DNA of 64,000 bases from Anammoximicrobium sp032229885 (GTDB taxonomy: Bacteria > Planctomycetota > Planctomycetia > Pirellulales > Pirellulaceae), in assembly GCA_032229885.1 (NCBI GenBank), contig JAVYAJ010000283.1, positions 54,614 through 118,613 on the forward strand, in the 5' to 3' direction. Shown piece after piece: positions 28,134 through 35,903 of this stretch. The notes beneath the pieces are model-generated. The model was given only the letters and a program-made list of their open reading frames with translations. It did not search any database and was not told the origin of the DNA. The position numbers and the translations under genes were made by a program. Each line of letters begins with the position of its first letter. Positions within the stretch are counted from its first letter, which is position 1.

Positions 28134-28700
28134 TCATTCATCGCAGTCAGCGCCGTCGGGCACCCGCCGTACTGCTGAAGGCGAGGAACCCTCCAGCATC
28201 CGCCGCTCCCTCGCCACCTCGCCGCGCCATCTGTCTCCGCCATCCAGACGTTCCAGCCGCAGCAAACATGCTTCGGCGTCCGCCTTCCGTCCCGTGCGAC
28301 GGTATAATGTCGCCAGCATCAACCGAGCCTCGGCATCCTGGTCTCGAAGGCTCACCAATTCCAGCAACAATTCTTCTGCTTCCAGCCAGTGTCTGTTCAG
28401 ATATTCGCGCTGGGCGCGAATGAATAGGTCGTCATTCTCCAGTCCAGCCCGAGAACCGCGCAGTTTCGATAACGCTCCCTTGCCGATCCAGGCGGAAAAT
28501 AACCAAATCAAGCCGATCGCCAGCCACCCAGCCGTCAACAGCCAATGTGGCAGCGAATGCTCCCAGACCAGACTGCCGAGCAGCGCCAAGTTCACGCTCG
28601 CCGCGAACGCCAACGCACTGCCTAACGCTCGCCAATCGCCCCGCCACCAGAGCCGCGGCAACCCGGGCCAGAGACAAGTAATCCACGCCAAACCACCCAT
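28134..28700 (-). CDS. Membrane-anchored TPR-like protein upstream of clpC
   Basis: 188 residues; GAGGTGA precedes the ATG. Two clear membrane helices (~28-48 LGSALAFAASVNLALLGSLVW, and ~52-72 around LLTAGWLAIGLIWLFSAWI) with a weaker first hydrophobic segment. The soluble C-terminal half forms TPR-like helices (FIRAQREYLNRHWLEAEELL, ARLMLATLYRRTGRKADAE). Planctomycete genomes often carry such a gene just before clpC. It may recruit substrates or ClpC to the membrane, but that is inference from position. Confidence 0.75.
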   Translation of the reverse strand: MGGLAWITCLWPGLPRLWWRGDWRALGSALAFAASVNLALLGSLVWEHSLPHWLLTAGWLAIGLIWLFSAWIGKGALSKLRGSRAGLENDDLFIRAQREYLNRHWLEAEELLLELVSLRDQDAEARLMLATLYRRTGRKADAEACLLRLERLDGGDRWRGEVARERRMLEGSSPSAVRRVPDGADCDE

Positions 28701-29154
28701 CGGACAATCACCTCGGCATCCAGCCGCGCCCGTTTCGCGCCGTCGACCGACCGCGAGATAGCCGTTCTGCTCCGTCCAGAACGCATTTTAGCGGGATTTG
28801 GCGAATTGGACAAGCCAGACAGGGGCGTTACCGCCGCCACATTCAATAAAGTCTTTTGTGGTCATTCGTCATTGGTCAATCGATAAATTGAGTTGCTTGC
28901 GACAGTATGACAGGATGTGTAGTCCCTACGAAGTGTACAGCGAATCGCGTGCCAAACAGACGAGTCATGTCGTCAGCGGGGCACGCGCGAATGCCGGCAC
29001 TCGGGGCGTCGGGCGGCGTTGTCGTGCCGTTGCAGAAGTGGTTGACGAAGCGGGCACTGAGGCCCAGGCTGACGCGACTAAAAGCCGGAAACGGCGGAGT
29101 TTAGGCGGAATTGGTTTTGCCAGGCTGTTGCGCAGCACGGACGACCGGAATCGT
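28701..29154. other. Divergent intergenic region, no gene seen
   Basis: Upstream of the TPR-clpC pair. The stretch 28840-28910 is relatively A/T-rich and could contain a promoter, but no convincing hexamer pair was found. High-GC, non-coding-looking sequence follows up to the repeat block. Confidence 0.4.
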
Positions 29155-29362
29155 CATGGCCGAAGGCCATCTTCAACGTAGCCTGGAACAACGCCCCGGG
29201 AAGCAAAGACGACCGCAACGGCGTTGGCCGTAGGCCATCTTCAACATGTCGCCTCGGCCCGCATGAATAGGGCCTTCGGCCAACAGAGGCTCGCGCGCGG
29301 CGCCAGTCCTGGGGCGTTGCCCCAGGCTACGGTGAGCGGAGGCCTTCGGCCACACAGAATCA
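29155..29362. repeat. GGCCGAAGGCC / CCTGGGGCAACGCCCCAGG dispersed repeat cluster
   Basis: Two units in opposite orientation. On the plus strand (29157-29246): GGCCGAAGGCC, then GTAGCCTGG-AACAACGCCCCGGG, then GTTGGCCGTAGGCC. On the minus strand (29362-29263): GGCCGAAGGCC, GTAGCCTGGGGCAACGCCCC, a GGCGCCGCGCGCG spacer and a closing GTTGGCCGAAGGCC. Each unit is built of three short palindromes. The minus-strand unit matches the element at 63903-64000 at about 92% by eye. Confidence 0.8.
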
Positions 29363-29419
29363 GCGGCTATCTGCGATCAGATGCGCAACAGTGGACTCGG
29401 TAGTAGTCTAAGAAATGGG

Positions 29420-29592
29420 CCGCGCCAGGATCACGCTCCACGCGTGGCCGCAACCAAACGGACGCGACGGAGCGCGTCCCTTCAGACCGGCGCACTGCCC
29501 TGCGCGCGTTGTCCAGCCATCTCGATTGCCATATATTTCGTTCCAGATCGTTTTTCTGGTAATCTGGGGCGACTTGCCGTTCCATGTCCCAT
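29420..29592 (-). repeat. ~170-bp dispersed repeat, copy B
   Basis: Read on the minus strand this runs GGACATGGAACGGCAAGTCG ... ACGATCTGGAACG ... ATGGCTGGACAACGCGCGCA ... GAAGGGACGCGCTCCGTCGC ... GTTGCGGCCACGCGTGGAGC. The same order of blocks occurs on the plus strand at 58846-59045. Not protein-coding: frames differ between copies. Confidence 0.75.
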
Positions 29593-29683
29593 CCATTCCG
29601 ATTTGTCGCACTAGCGCACGATCGCTCGCGGCTGGGCGACTCGCCTCGCGGCGTTGCCGCAGAACCCGAGGAAGGAGACCGAA

Positions 29684-30346
29684 GTGCCGGCTTATTCCGA
29701 ACGACTTGCCACTGCCCGCCTGTATGTGCTGATCGATGGGCGAGCCTCGCTCGCGGATTTGCGGGCCGCGGTCCGGCAGCTCGTCGCGGCCGGCGTGGAC
29801 GTGCTGCAATTGCGCGACAAGACGCTGGCGGATCGTCAACTGGTCGAGCGGGCGCGCGCCATCCGCGACGACACGCGTGACGCCTCAACCTTGCTGATCA
29901 TCAACGATCGCCCCGATATCGCGGTTCTGGCCGACGCCGACGGCGTCCATGTTGGTCAGGACGAGCTGAGCGTCGCCGACTGTCGAACAATCGTCGGTCC
30001 GCCCCGCTTGGTCGGCGTCTCGACGCACAACATCGCGCAGGCTCGTCAAGCGGTCGCGGACGGCGCAGACTACCTGGGCTGCGGGCCGACCTTTCCGTCG
30101 CGCACGAAGGCGTTCACGAGCTTCGCGGGCCTCGAGTTTCTGCGCGAGATCCAACGCGAAATCACCCTGCCCGCGTTTGCGATCGGCGGAATCAACTCGG
30201 AAAACGTGGCTCAGGTGCTCGAGACGGGCTTCCGCCGGATCGCGGTCAGCGGCGCCGTCACTCACGCGCCGGATCCGGCCAGCGCCGCGTGCGAATTGCG
30301 CACGCGGCTCGATGTGGGCGACGGCTCGAGATTTGGCTCGAAATGA
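29684..30346 (+). CDS. thiE: Thiamine-phosphate synthase
   Basis: 220 residues from a GTG at 29684 preceded by AGGAAGGAG; this start removes a non-homologous extension. TIM-barrel enzyme joining HMP-pyrophosphate and thiazole phosphate to give thiamine phosphate. Seen: LQLRDKTLADRQLVERA (pyrophosphate site), INDRPDIAVLADADGVHVGQ with the metal-binding Asp, and STHNIAQARQAVADGADYLG. These are followed by GCGPTFPSRTKAF and AIGGINSENVAQVLETG, all ThiE signatures. No TPP riboswitch was seen upstream, and no other thi gene is adjacent. Confidence 0.92.
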   Translation: MPAYSERLATARLYVLIDGRASLADLRAAVRQLVAAGVDVLQLRDKTLADRQLVERARAIRDDTRDASTLLIINDRPDIAVLADADGVHVGQDELSVADCRTIVGPPRLVGVSTHNIAQARQAVADGADYLGCGPTFPSRTKAFTSFAGLEFLREIQREITLPAFAIGGINSENVAQVLETGFRRIAVSGAVTHAPDPASAACELRTRLDVGDGSRFGSK

Positions 30347-30534
30347 CATCCCGCGTTTCAGGCAGCCTCGCGCAAAGGCGGCCGAGAGGCCCAGGATCGT
30401 GAATGCATCTGTTCGCGTCTTTGCGCCTGTGCGTGAGATCGTCTTCCTGATCCGAAAAACGTGTTCGCCAACATGCCGAGCCACAACGGCCACGTCGTCG
30501 CTTGCCGCGCGTTGGCGGCCCGATCATCGGCCGT

Positions 30535-31215
30535 TCACTTCACCTTGTAGATCACCAGCATCCCGTCTCGTTTGCTATCGTCGGACCGGATCGTGGTCGA
30601 GAGATAGTTTGGCGAGTTGTACACGGCCTCGAAAAAATCAGGCATGGCCTGGGCGGACCGAATCACGTTGTCGGCGACCACGACGGCGCCGACTGCCAGT
30701 TTCGGCTCCAGGACTTGAAAATATTTGAGGTAATCGCGTTTCACCGCGTCGATGAACGCAAAATCGATCGGTCCTTCCAGCGTCTTCAGCACTTCGAGCG
30801 CATCGCCCTGGACGACGGTCACCACGTCTTGCAGTCCGACCTTCTCGAGGTTCTCTCGCGTCGTCTTCACCATGTTCGGATCGATATCGATCGACGTCAG
30901 CTTGCCGCCGGTGCGTTCGAAGCCCATTCCCATCAGGATGGCGCCGTAACCCGTGGCGGCCCCGATCTCGACGCCCCGCTGCGCCCCGGAACTCTGGACG
31001 AGAATCCGCAGCATGGCCGCGTCGCCGGGCGCCGAATTCAGGCCAATTCGCTGGAAATTGGCGATGAATTCCTGCCGGGCTTGACTCAGATCATTCGTCA
31101 CGTGAGGGTTGCCAGCCGCCGGTTCCGCCGCCTCGGCGGAACGCTCCAGTCCCAGGACGGCAACGGCCCAGACAGACATGCCGCAAACGACGGTCAAAAG
31201 CAAGTTTCCGCTCAT
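30535..31215 (-). CDS. Exported SAM-dependent O-methyltransferase
   Basis: 226 residues; AAGGAG lies 6 bases before the ATG at 31215. The catalytic domain is of the catechol/caffeoyl-CoA O-methyltransferase type: GVEIGAATGYGAILMG (motif I, with the Glu typical of the family), LTSIDIDPNMVKTT, VQGDALEVLKTLEG, FAFIDAVKRDYLKYF and VVVADNVIR; the Asp and DN are metal ligands in homologues. Unusually for a SAM enzyme, residues 1-30 look like a cleavable Sec signal (LLLTVVCGMSVWAVAVLGL ... SAEA-AE), which would place it outside the cytoplasm. The neighbours thiE and rimI are unrelated. Confidence 0.82.
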   Translation of the reverse strand: MSGNLLLTVVCGMSVWAVAVLGLERSAEAAEPAAGNPHVTNDLSQARQEFIANFQRIGLNSAPGDAAMLRILVQSSGAQRGVEIGAATGYGAILMGMGFERTGGKLTSIDIDPNMVKTTRENLEKVGLQDVVTVVQGDALEVLKTLEGPIDFAFIDAVKRDYLKYFQVLEPKLAVGAVVVADNVIRSAQAMPDFFEAVYNSPNYLSTTIRSDDSKRDGMLVIYKVK

Positions 31216-31700
31216 GCGATGCTCCTTAATGAGGGTTGAGGGCTGACTGATGCGCTGTTCGCTCGACAAACGACCCGCCTCGATTTGCGCCTTGGCTGGC
31301 CCGACGCCAGCGCCGGCAGGCCGGCTGGCGCCTGCGGAAGGGGCGGCGCGGCGGAGGGCGAATCGGCGCCAGATCGCGGTCAAGATCCGCCCGTTATACT
31401 CTGCACGACCCGCCGTGTCACTTTGGGGCGCGAAGTTTGTCGGCCGCCGCAGATCGCGATGTGCGCCGTGCTTGGCGTAGACGCTGGTTCCGACCGGTCA
31501 CGCGTCGGGCGCTCGTGACGGGGGTTTGCGAGCGAGTCGGCGGCGGAATTTTCACCATTCATCTTGGCAGAAAATTTGGGATTTGTTACTTTGCTCTCGC
31601 GCCCCTTCGGGCAGTCGCCCGGCAAGGACTCACACCAAGGCAGGTCGTCGTCGTGGATGACGATGGCCATGTTCAGGAGGATCGAGGAAGGAGCCCGTAA
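31216..31700. other. Divergent intergenic region, no gene seen
   Basis: 485 bases between the methyltransferase and rimI-like genes. The part near 31545-31600 is A/T-richer and is the probable rimI promoter zone. GGAAGGAG (31687-31694) is the rimI ribosome binding site. Confidence 0.4.
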
Positions 31701-32222
31701 ATGCTGGCCAGCGTTAGCAAGGAAGTGTGCGCCCACGTCCGCTGGATGATCCGGCGGGACATGGACGAAGTCCTGGAGATCGAGAAGCACAGCTTCGAGT
31801 TCACGTGGTCCGCCGAGGACTTTATTCGCTGTTTGCGACAGCGTAATTGCATCGGCATGGTGGCCGAATACGATGGTCGAATCGTCGGCTTTATGATCTA
31901 CGAGTTGCACAAAAACCGCTTGCACGTTCTCAATTTTGCCGTACATCCCGAGTTTCGCCGCCGCGGCGTCGCGACCACGATGGTCCGCAAGCTGATCGGC
32001 AAGCTGTCCGTCCAACGCCGCAATCGGATCTTGTTGGAAGTGCGCGAGACCAATCTCGGCGCGCAGTTGTTCTTCCGCGAGGCCGGGTTCCGCGCCATTT
32101 CCCTGCTGCGGGACTTTTACGAAGAGACGGCCGAGGACGCGTATCTGATGCAGTATCGCCATCAGCCCAACAGGGCCGACGAGGCTGTGGCCGATCAAGA
32201 GGTGACGCGTCGCGCGGGCTGA
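31701..32222 (+). CDS. rimI: Ribosomal-protein-alanine N-acetyltransferase RimI-type (GNAT)
   Basis: 173 residues; GGAAGGAG before the ATG. GNAT fold: MIRRDMDEVLEIEKHSFEFTW at the N-terminus with the WS/TW substrate-loop pattern of RimI, acetyl-CoA-binding motif A VHPEFRRRGVATTMVRKL (R-R-x-G-V-A), and VRETNLGAQLFFREAGF (motif B). RimI acetylates the N-terminal Ala of ribosomal protein S18 in the cytoplasm. The length is slightly greater than E. coli RimI (148), owing to a charged C-terminal tail. Paralogous GNATs share these motifs, so the target is probable, not certain. Confidence 0.82.
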   Translation: MLASVSKEVCAHVRWMIRRDMDEVLEIEKHSFEFTWSAEDFIRCLRQRNCIGMVAEYDGRIVGFMIYELHKNRLHVLNFAVHPEFRRRGVATTMVRKLIGKLSVQRRNRILLEVRETNLGAQLFFREAGFRAISLLRDFYEETAEDAYLMQYRHQPNRADEAVADQEVTRRAG

Positions 32223-32560
32223 ACACCGAGGCCGATTCGTCGGCGGACCCAAGCCGATTCGTCGAACGCCGGCGCCGCGGCCGTCCCGCCAAAACTGTCC
32301 GCCCGTCGGCGGAGACGTCCTTTTGACTTTGGTCGCCCGCCACGGTACAACGACACCTGTCCGATCAGCATTGCGCGCCGGACGACAAGGCGCGCGAACG
32401 CTAACCTGCGTTCTGGCCTACGCCGTCGCCGTCGCATCGACCGCGGCTCGTTGAGCACGGCAGCAAAACTCGGTTTGCGGACGGCACGCGGCGAATGCCC
32501 GCTACGGGCATCAATTGACGCTGGTTTAGCGTCGTACCAAGGCAGCGGTGGGCTTCGACC
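32223..32560. terminator. Intergenic region with perfect stem-loop
   Basis: 338 bases, no gene. ATGCCCG-CTA-CGGGCAT at 32495-32511 is a perfect 7-bp stem with a 3-base loop about 50 bases before the HAD gene. It follows rimI by 270 bases, so it may be a leader structure of the downstream operon rather than a terminator. Confidence 0.35.
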
Positions 32561-33427
32561 ATGCCGGTCCAGTCGAAACACGAGACGCGCTTTGCGGGCC
32601 TGGTCGAGTTCGCGCCCGGCTTCGCCGCGCGTCCGGAAATCAGCCACGTGCTGTTCGATTTCGACGGCACGCTGTCGCTGATCCGCCAGGGCTGGCCGGA
32701 CGTCATGGTTCCGATGTTCGTCGAAGCACTGCCTCGCCTCAGCGGCGAAGACGACGCCGCGCTCGCGCGTCTGGCCCTGGACGACATCATGCGGCTCAAC
32801 GGCAAGCAGACCATCTACCAGATGATCCGGTTGACCGAGCGGATCCGAGAACGCGGCGCAGTGCCCCGCGAGCCGTTGTGGTACAAACGCGAGTATCTAC
32901 GGCGGTTGGACGCGGTGATCGGCGAGCGAATCGAACGCCTGCGGGCGCAACGCATCGCGCCCGACCAGTTGTTGGTCGCCGGCGCGCGCGCGCTGCTCGA
33001 ACGCTTGGTAGCCCGAGGCTTGAGGCTGTATCTGGCGAGCGGCACCGACGAACCGGACGTCCGCCGCGAGGCCGAACTGCTGGACGTGGCCCGGTATTTC
33101 TCGGGACGAATTTTCGGCGCCCATGACGACTATCAACGCTTTTCGAAACGCATGGTAATCGAGCGCATCTTGCGCGAGAACGCGATCTGTGGCCGACAAT
33201 TGCTGGCGTTCGGCGACGGTTATGTCGAGATCGAGAACACCAAGGCCGTCGGCGGGCTGGCCGTGGCGGTGGCCAGCGACGAGGCGCACAACGGCTCGGG
33301 CCGCATGGACGCTTGGAAACGCGAGCGGCTCCGGGGCGTCGGAGCGGATGTCGTGATTCCCGACTATCAAGACGCGCAGCCGCTATTGGACCGGATTCTA
33401 GGCGGGACAGGCGGAGCCGAGGCATGA
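32561..33427 (+). CDS. HAD-superfamily phosphatase, first gene of a coupled trio
   Basis: 288 residues. HAD motif I is VLFDFDGTLSLI (Asp nucleophile ~34, general acid two residues on). Motif II is LYLASGT, and motif III involves the Lys in QRFSKRMVIERIL. Motif IV is LLAFGDGYVEIENTKAVGG, where GDGYVEIE replaces the classical GDxxxD. The helical cap follows motif I (C1 type), as in phosphoglycolate-phosphatase relatives. It should dephosphorylate a small metabolite. Its stop overlaps the next start (ATGA), and that gene in turn overlaps a PfkB-type sugar kinase, suggesting the three act on the same sugar. Confidence 0.85.
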   Translation: MPVQSKHETRFAGLVEFAPGFAARPEISHVLFDFDGTLSLIRQGWPDVMVPMFVEALPRLSGEDDAALARLALDDIMRLNGKQTIYQMIRLTERIRERGAVPREPLWYKREYLRRLDAVIGERIERLRAQRIAPDQLLVAGARALLERLVARGLRLYLASGTDEPDVRREAELLDVARYFSGRIFGAHDDYQRFSKRMVIERILRENAICGRQLLAFGDGYVEIENTKAVGGLAVAVASDEAHNGSGRMDAWKRERLRGVGADVVIPDYQDAQPLLDRILGGTGGAEA

Positions 33428-34545
33428 ACTGGTCTCGCCCGCCCGCGGATCTCGGCCGTTTGTGCGTCCGGCCGCTGGCACAGCGCCGCAGCCTCAGCAC
33501 GGTCGAACAAACGCTGGTCGATCCGACTGCGGCGGCGCCTGACGTAGCGGACGACGTGCGGGCCGCAGTAGTTCGAGCTGCCGAGCAGATACGCGCGGCG
33601 CGGGTCCGACGCGCCGACGTACTGTTGATCTACGGCGCCCATCTACTGCGCAACGGAGCGGCGCAAATTGTGGCGGCGCTGATGGCCGATGGGTGGCTGA
33701 CCCATCTCGCCACGAACGGCGCGGGGACGATTCACGACTGGGAATACGCCTGGCTAGGGCGATCCACCGAGAGCGTGCGCGACGGCGTAGCTATGGGACA
33801 GTTCGGCGCGTGGGATGAAACGGGCCGCAACCTGCAGCTTGCCCTGTTGGCGGCGGGCGTGTCGGGCGAAGGGTACGGGCGAGCCGTCGGCCGGTTGATC
33901 GCCGAAGACGGTTTAACGCTGCCCGATCCGTTGACACTGGCCGCGCAAATCCGCCACGATCCGCACGATCCCCTGACGGCCGCCCGCGCGGAACTGCTCG
34001 CGACGATGCAGCGGCACGCCTTGGACGGCGGCGAATATCCGGTCGTGCATGAGTGGAAACAGGCCTCGATCCTGGCGTCCGCCTTTCGACTCGATGTTCC
34101 CTTGACGGTTCATCCGGGGATCGGGTACGACATCATCGTCAATCATCCGATGTTCAACGGAGCCGCGGTCGGGCGCGCCGGCTATCGGGATTTCGCCCAA
34201 TTTTGCGCGGCGGTGGACGGCTTGGACGGCGGCGTTGTGCTGTCGATCGGTTCGGCCATCATGGGGCCACAGGTGTTCGAAAAGAGCCTCAGTTGCGTCA
34301 ACAATCTCCGCCTGCAGGCCGGTCGCCCGATCGTTCACCGCCATTCGATCTGGGTGGTCGATATTCAGAACGGCGGCGGCTGGGACTGGGGCGTCGGCGA
34401 GCCGCCGAAGACCAGCCCGGCATACTATCTGCGGTTCTGCAAGAGCTATTCGCGCATGGGCGGAACGATGCATTATGCCCAGGCGGACAACCTCGCTTTC
34501 GTGCATCACCTGTACCACGAACTGACGAGGTGTCCACACGCATGA
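33424..34545 (+). CDS. Conserved protein of unknown function, middle gene of the HAD-kinase trio
   Basis: 373 residues from the ATG at 33424, which overlaps the HAD stop by four bases; an upstream in-frame ATG lies inside the HAD gene and adds implausible sequence. No signal peptide. Strongly patterned core: LLIYGAHLLRNGAAQIV, TNGAGTIHDWEYAWLG, VHPGIGYDIIVNHPMFNG, VVLSIGSAIMGPQVFEKSL and IWVVDIQNGGGWDWG. The glycine-rich strands, conserved His/Asp/Glu and Asn residues suggest a Rossmann-like enzyme. A distant likeness to deoxyhypusine-synthase folds (TNGA..IHD) crossed my mind but is weak. I do not know the activity; both neighbours handle phosphorylated sugars. Confidence 0.8.
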   Translation: MNWSRPPADLGRLCVRPLAQRRSLSTVEQTLVDPTAAAPDVADDVRAAVVRAAEQIRAARVRRADVLLIYGAHLLRNGAAQIVAALMADGWLTHLATNGAGTIHDWEYAWLGRSTESVRDGVAMGQFGAWDETGRNLQLALLAAGVSGEGYGRAVGRLIAEDGLTLPDPLTLAAQIRHDPHDPLTAARAELLATMQRHALDGGEYPVVHEWKQASILASAFRLDVPLTVHPGIGYDIIVNHPMFNGAAVGRAGYRDFAQFCAAVDGLDGGVVLSIGSAIMGPQVFEKSLSCVNNLRLQAGRPIVHRHSIWVVDIQNGGGWDWGVGEPPKTSPAYYLRFCKSYSRMGGTMHYAQADNLAFVHHLYHELTRCPHA

Positions 34546-35582
34546 ATCCGCAGCGACACGCCGAGATCATGGGACGTTACGGCGGGCTGTCGATCGCCCT
34601 GCTGGGCGATTTTTGTCTGGACCGGTATCTGGAAATCGATCCGTCGCGGGACGAGACATCGCTGGAAACGGGGCTGCGCGTCCACAACGTCGTCGCGGTA
34701 CGCGCCCAGGCGGGCGCGGCGGGCACGGTGCTCAACAACCTGGCCGCGTTGGGCGTGGGCACGATCCTGCCGATCGGATTCGTCGGCGACGATGGCGAAG
34801 GGTTTGAACTGTGCCGCGCATTGCGGGCGCTGCCCGGCGTGCACTGCGAGGCGCTCGTGCAGACGCCGTTGCGGCGGACGTTCACGTACTGCAAGCCGTT
34901 GATCGTCGAGCCCGGCCGCCCGCCGCGCGAATTGTCGCGACTGGACAGCAAGAACTGGTCGCCCACGCCGCCGGAGGTCGAGGATCTTCTGATCGCCGCC
35001 ATCGAACGCTATGGGCCGTGCGTGGACGCGCTGACGATCATGGACCAAGTTACCCAGGCCGACACGGGCGCGCTGACGCGCCGCGTGGTGGCCGCCGTGG
35101 GCGAACTCGCCGCGCGATTTCCTCGATTGCGGATCCTAGCCGACAGCCGTCGCTCGTTGCGCGGATATCCGCCCGTGTCGTTGAAGATGAACCGCGACGA
35201 ATTGGGGCGACTGCTCGATCGCCCCCCGCCCGCGGACGTGGCTGAAGCGGGGCGCGCCGCGCTTGAACTGGCGCAGCGCAACGGTCGCGAGGTATTCGTC
35301 ACCTTGGCGGAAGCCGGAGTGGTGGGCGCCGCCCCGGACGGCGAGGTCGTCGCCTTGGCCGCGCGCCCGATCCGCGGTCCGATCGACATCGTGGGCGCAG
35401 GCGACGCAGTGACGGCCAACCTGACGGCCGCCCTGACCGCGGGCGCCGGACTGCGCGAAGCGCTCGAACTGGCCAACGCCGCCGCTTCGGTCGTAATCCA
35501 CCAACTCGGCGATACGGGAACCGCGTCGCCCGCACAGATCATAGAAACCCTATCGACCACGCCACGTGTTCCCGACGCGTGA
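34542..35582 (+). CDS. PfkB-family sugar kinase (HldE/RfaE-domain-I-like)
   Basis: 346 residues from the ATG at 34542 (ATGA overlap with the previous stop); the longer open frame upstream lies within the previous gene. Ribokinase fold: GDFCLDRYLEIDPSRDETSLETG at the start resembles HldE domain I (GDVMLDRY). The AGAAGTVLNNLAALG helix and GFVGDDGEGFEL follow. The C-terminal anion-hole/catalytic motif reads DIVGAGDAVTANLTAAL, where the catalytic Asp in GAGD is kept but the usual DTTGAGD has Ile-Val before Gly. Likely phosphorylates a sugar such as a heptose phosphate. There is no adenylyltransferase domain, unlike bifunctional HldE. Confidence 0.85.
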   Translation: MNPQRHAEIMGRYGGLSIALLGDFCLDRYLEIDPSRDETSLETGLRVHNVVAVRAQAGAAGTVLNNLAALGVGTILPIGFVGDDGEGFELCRALRALPGVHCEALVQTPLRRTFTYCKPLIVEPGRPPRELSRLDSKNWSPTPPEVEDLLIAAIERYGPCVDALTIMDQVTQADTGALTRRVVAAVGELAARFPRLRILADSRRSLRGYPPVSLKMNRDELGRLLDRPPPADVAEAGRAALELAQRNGREVFVTLAEAGVVGAAPDGEVVALAARPIRGPIDIVGAGDAVTANLTAALTAGAGLREALELANAAASVVIHQLGDTGTASPAQIIETLSTTPRVPDA

Positions 35583-35903
35583 TTCGCCCGTCCGAACTCG
35601 GCCGCGATGGAGATCGCCCGTGCCGGTCGGACACGAGCGTTATTACATGGACTTCCGTCGGCCTGCACCACACAGGACTTGACGTTCATCCGGCCACGCT
35701 CAGCCACGGGCAGCAGAAAAAACACCGCGGCGGCTTGCCGAACCACGAACTGCGGCGCATGTTTTTGCAGATCCCATCCGCGCCACCCGCCGCCTTGCCC
35801 CGATCGTCGCTGGCCGTCGTGCCGTATCGCGCGCCGTATCACGCGCCGCACCGTCGGATCCGCACGTTCCGGGGCCGTGAGAGCCTTGTGCAAGGACACC
35901 GCA
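35583..35903. other. Intergenic region, no gene seen
   Basis: 321 bases after the kinase. Only antisense and out-of-frame shadows. AAGGA lies 8 bases before the next ATG. Confidence 0.4.

Noticed and set aside
25687..28761. 1024-codon open frame opposite clpC
   Set aside because: It is antisense to an intact, highly conserved ClpC. Its composition (His, Arg, Gln, Leu-rich, no domain) is that of a shadow frame produced by third-position GC bias.
29593..29683. TPP riboswitch upstream of thiE
   Set aside because: The conserved CUGAGA and ACCUGA blocks of the THI element are not present in the upstream 200 bases.
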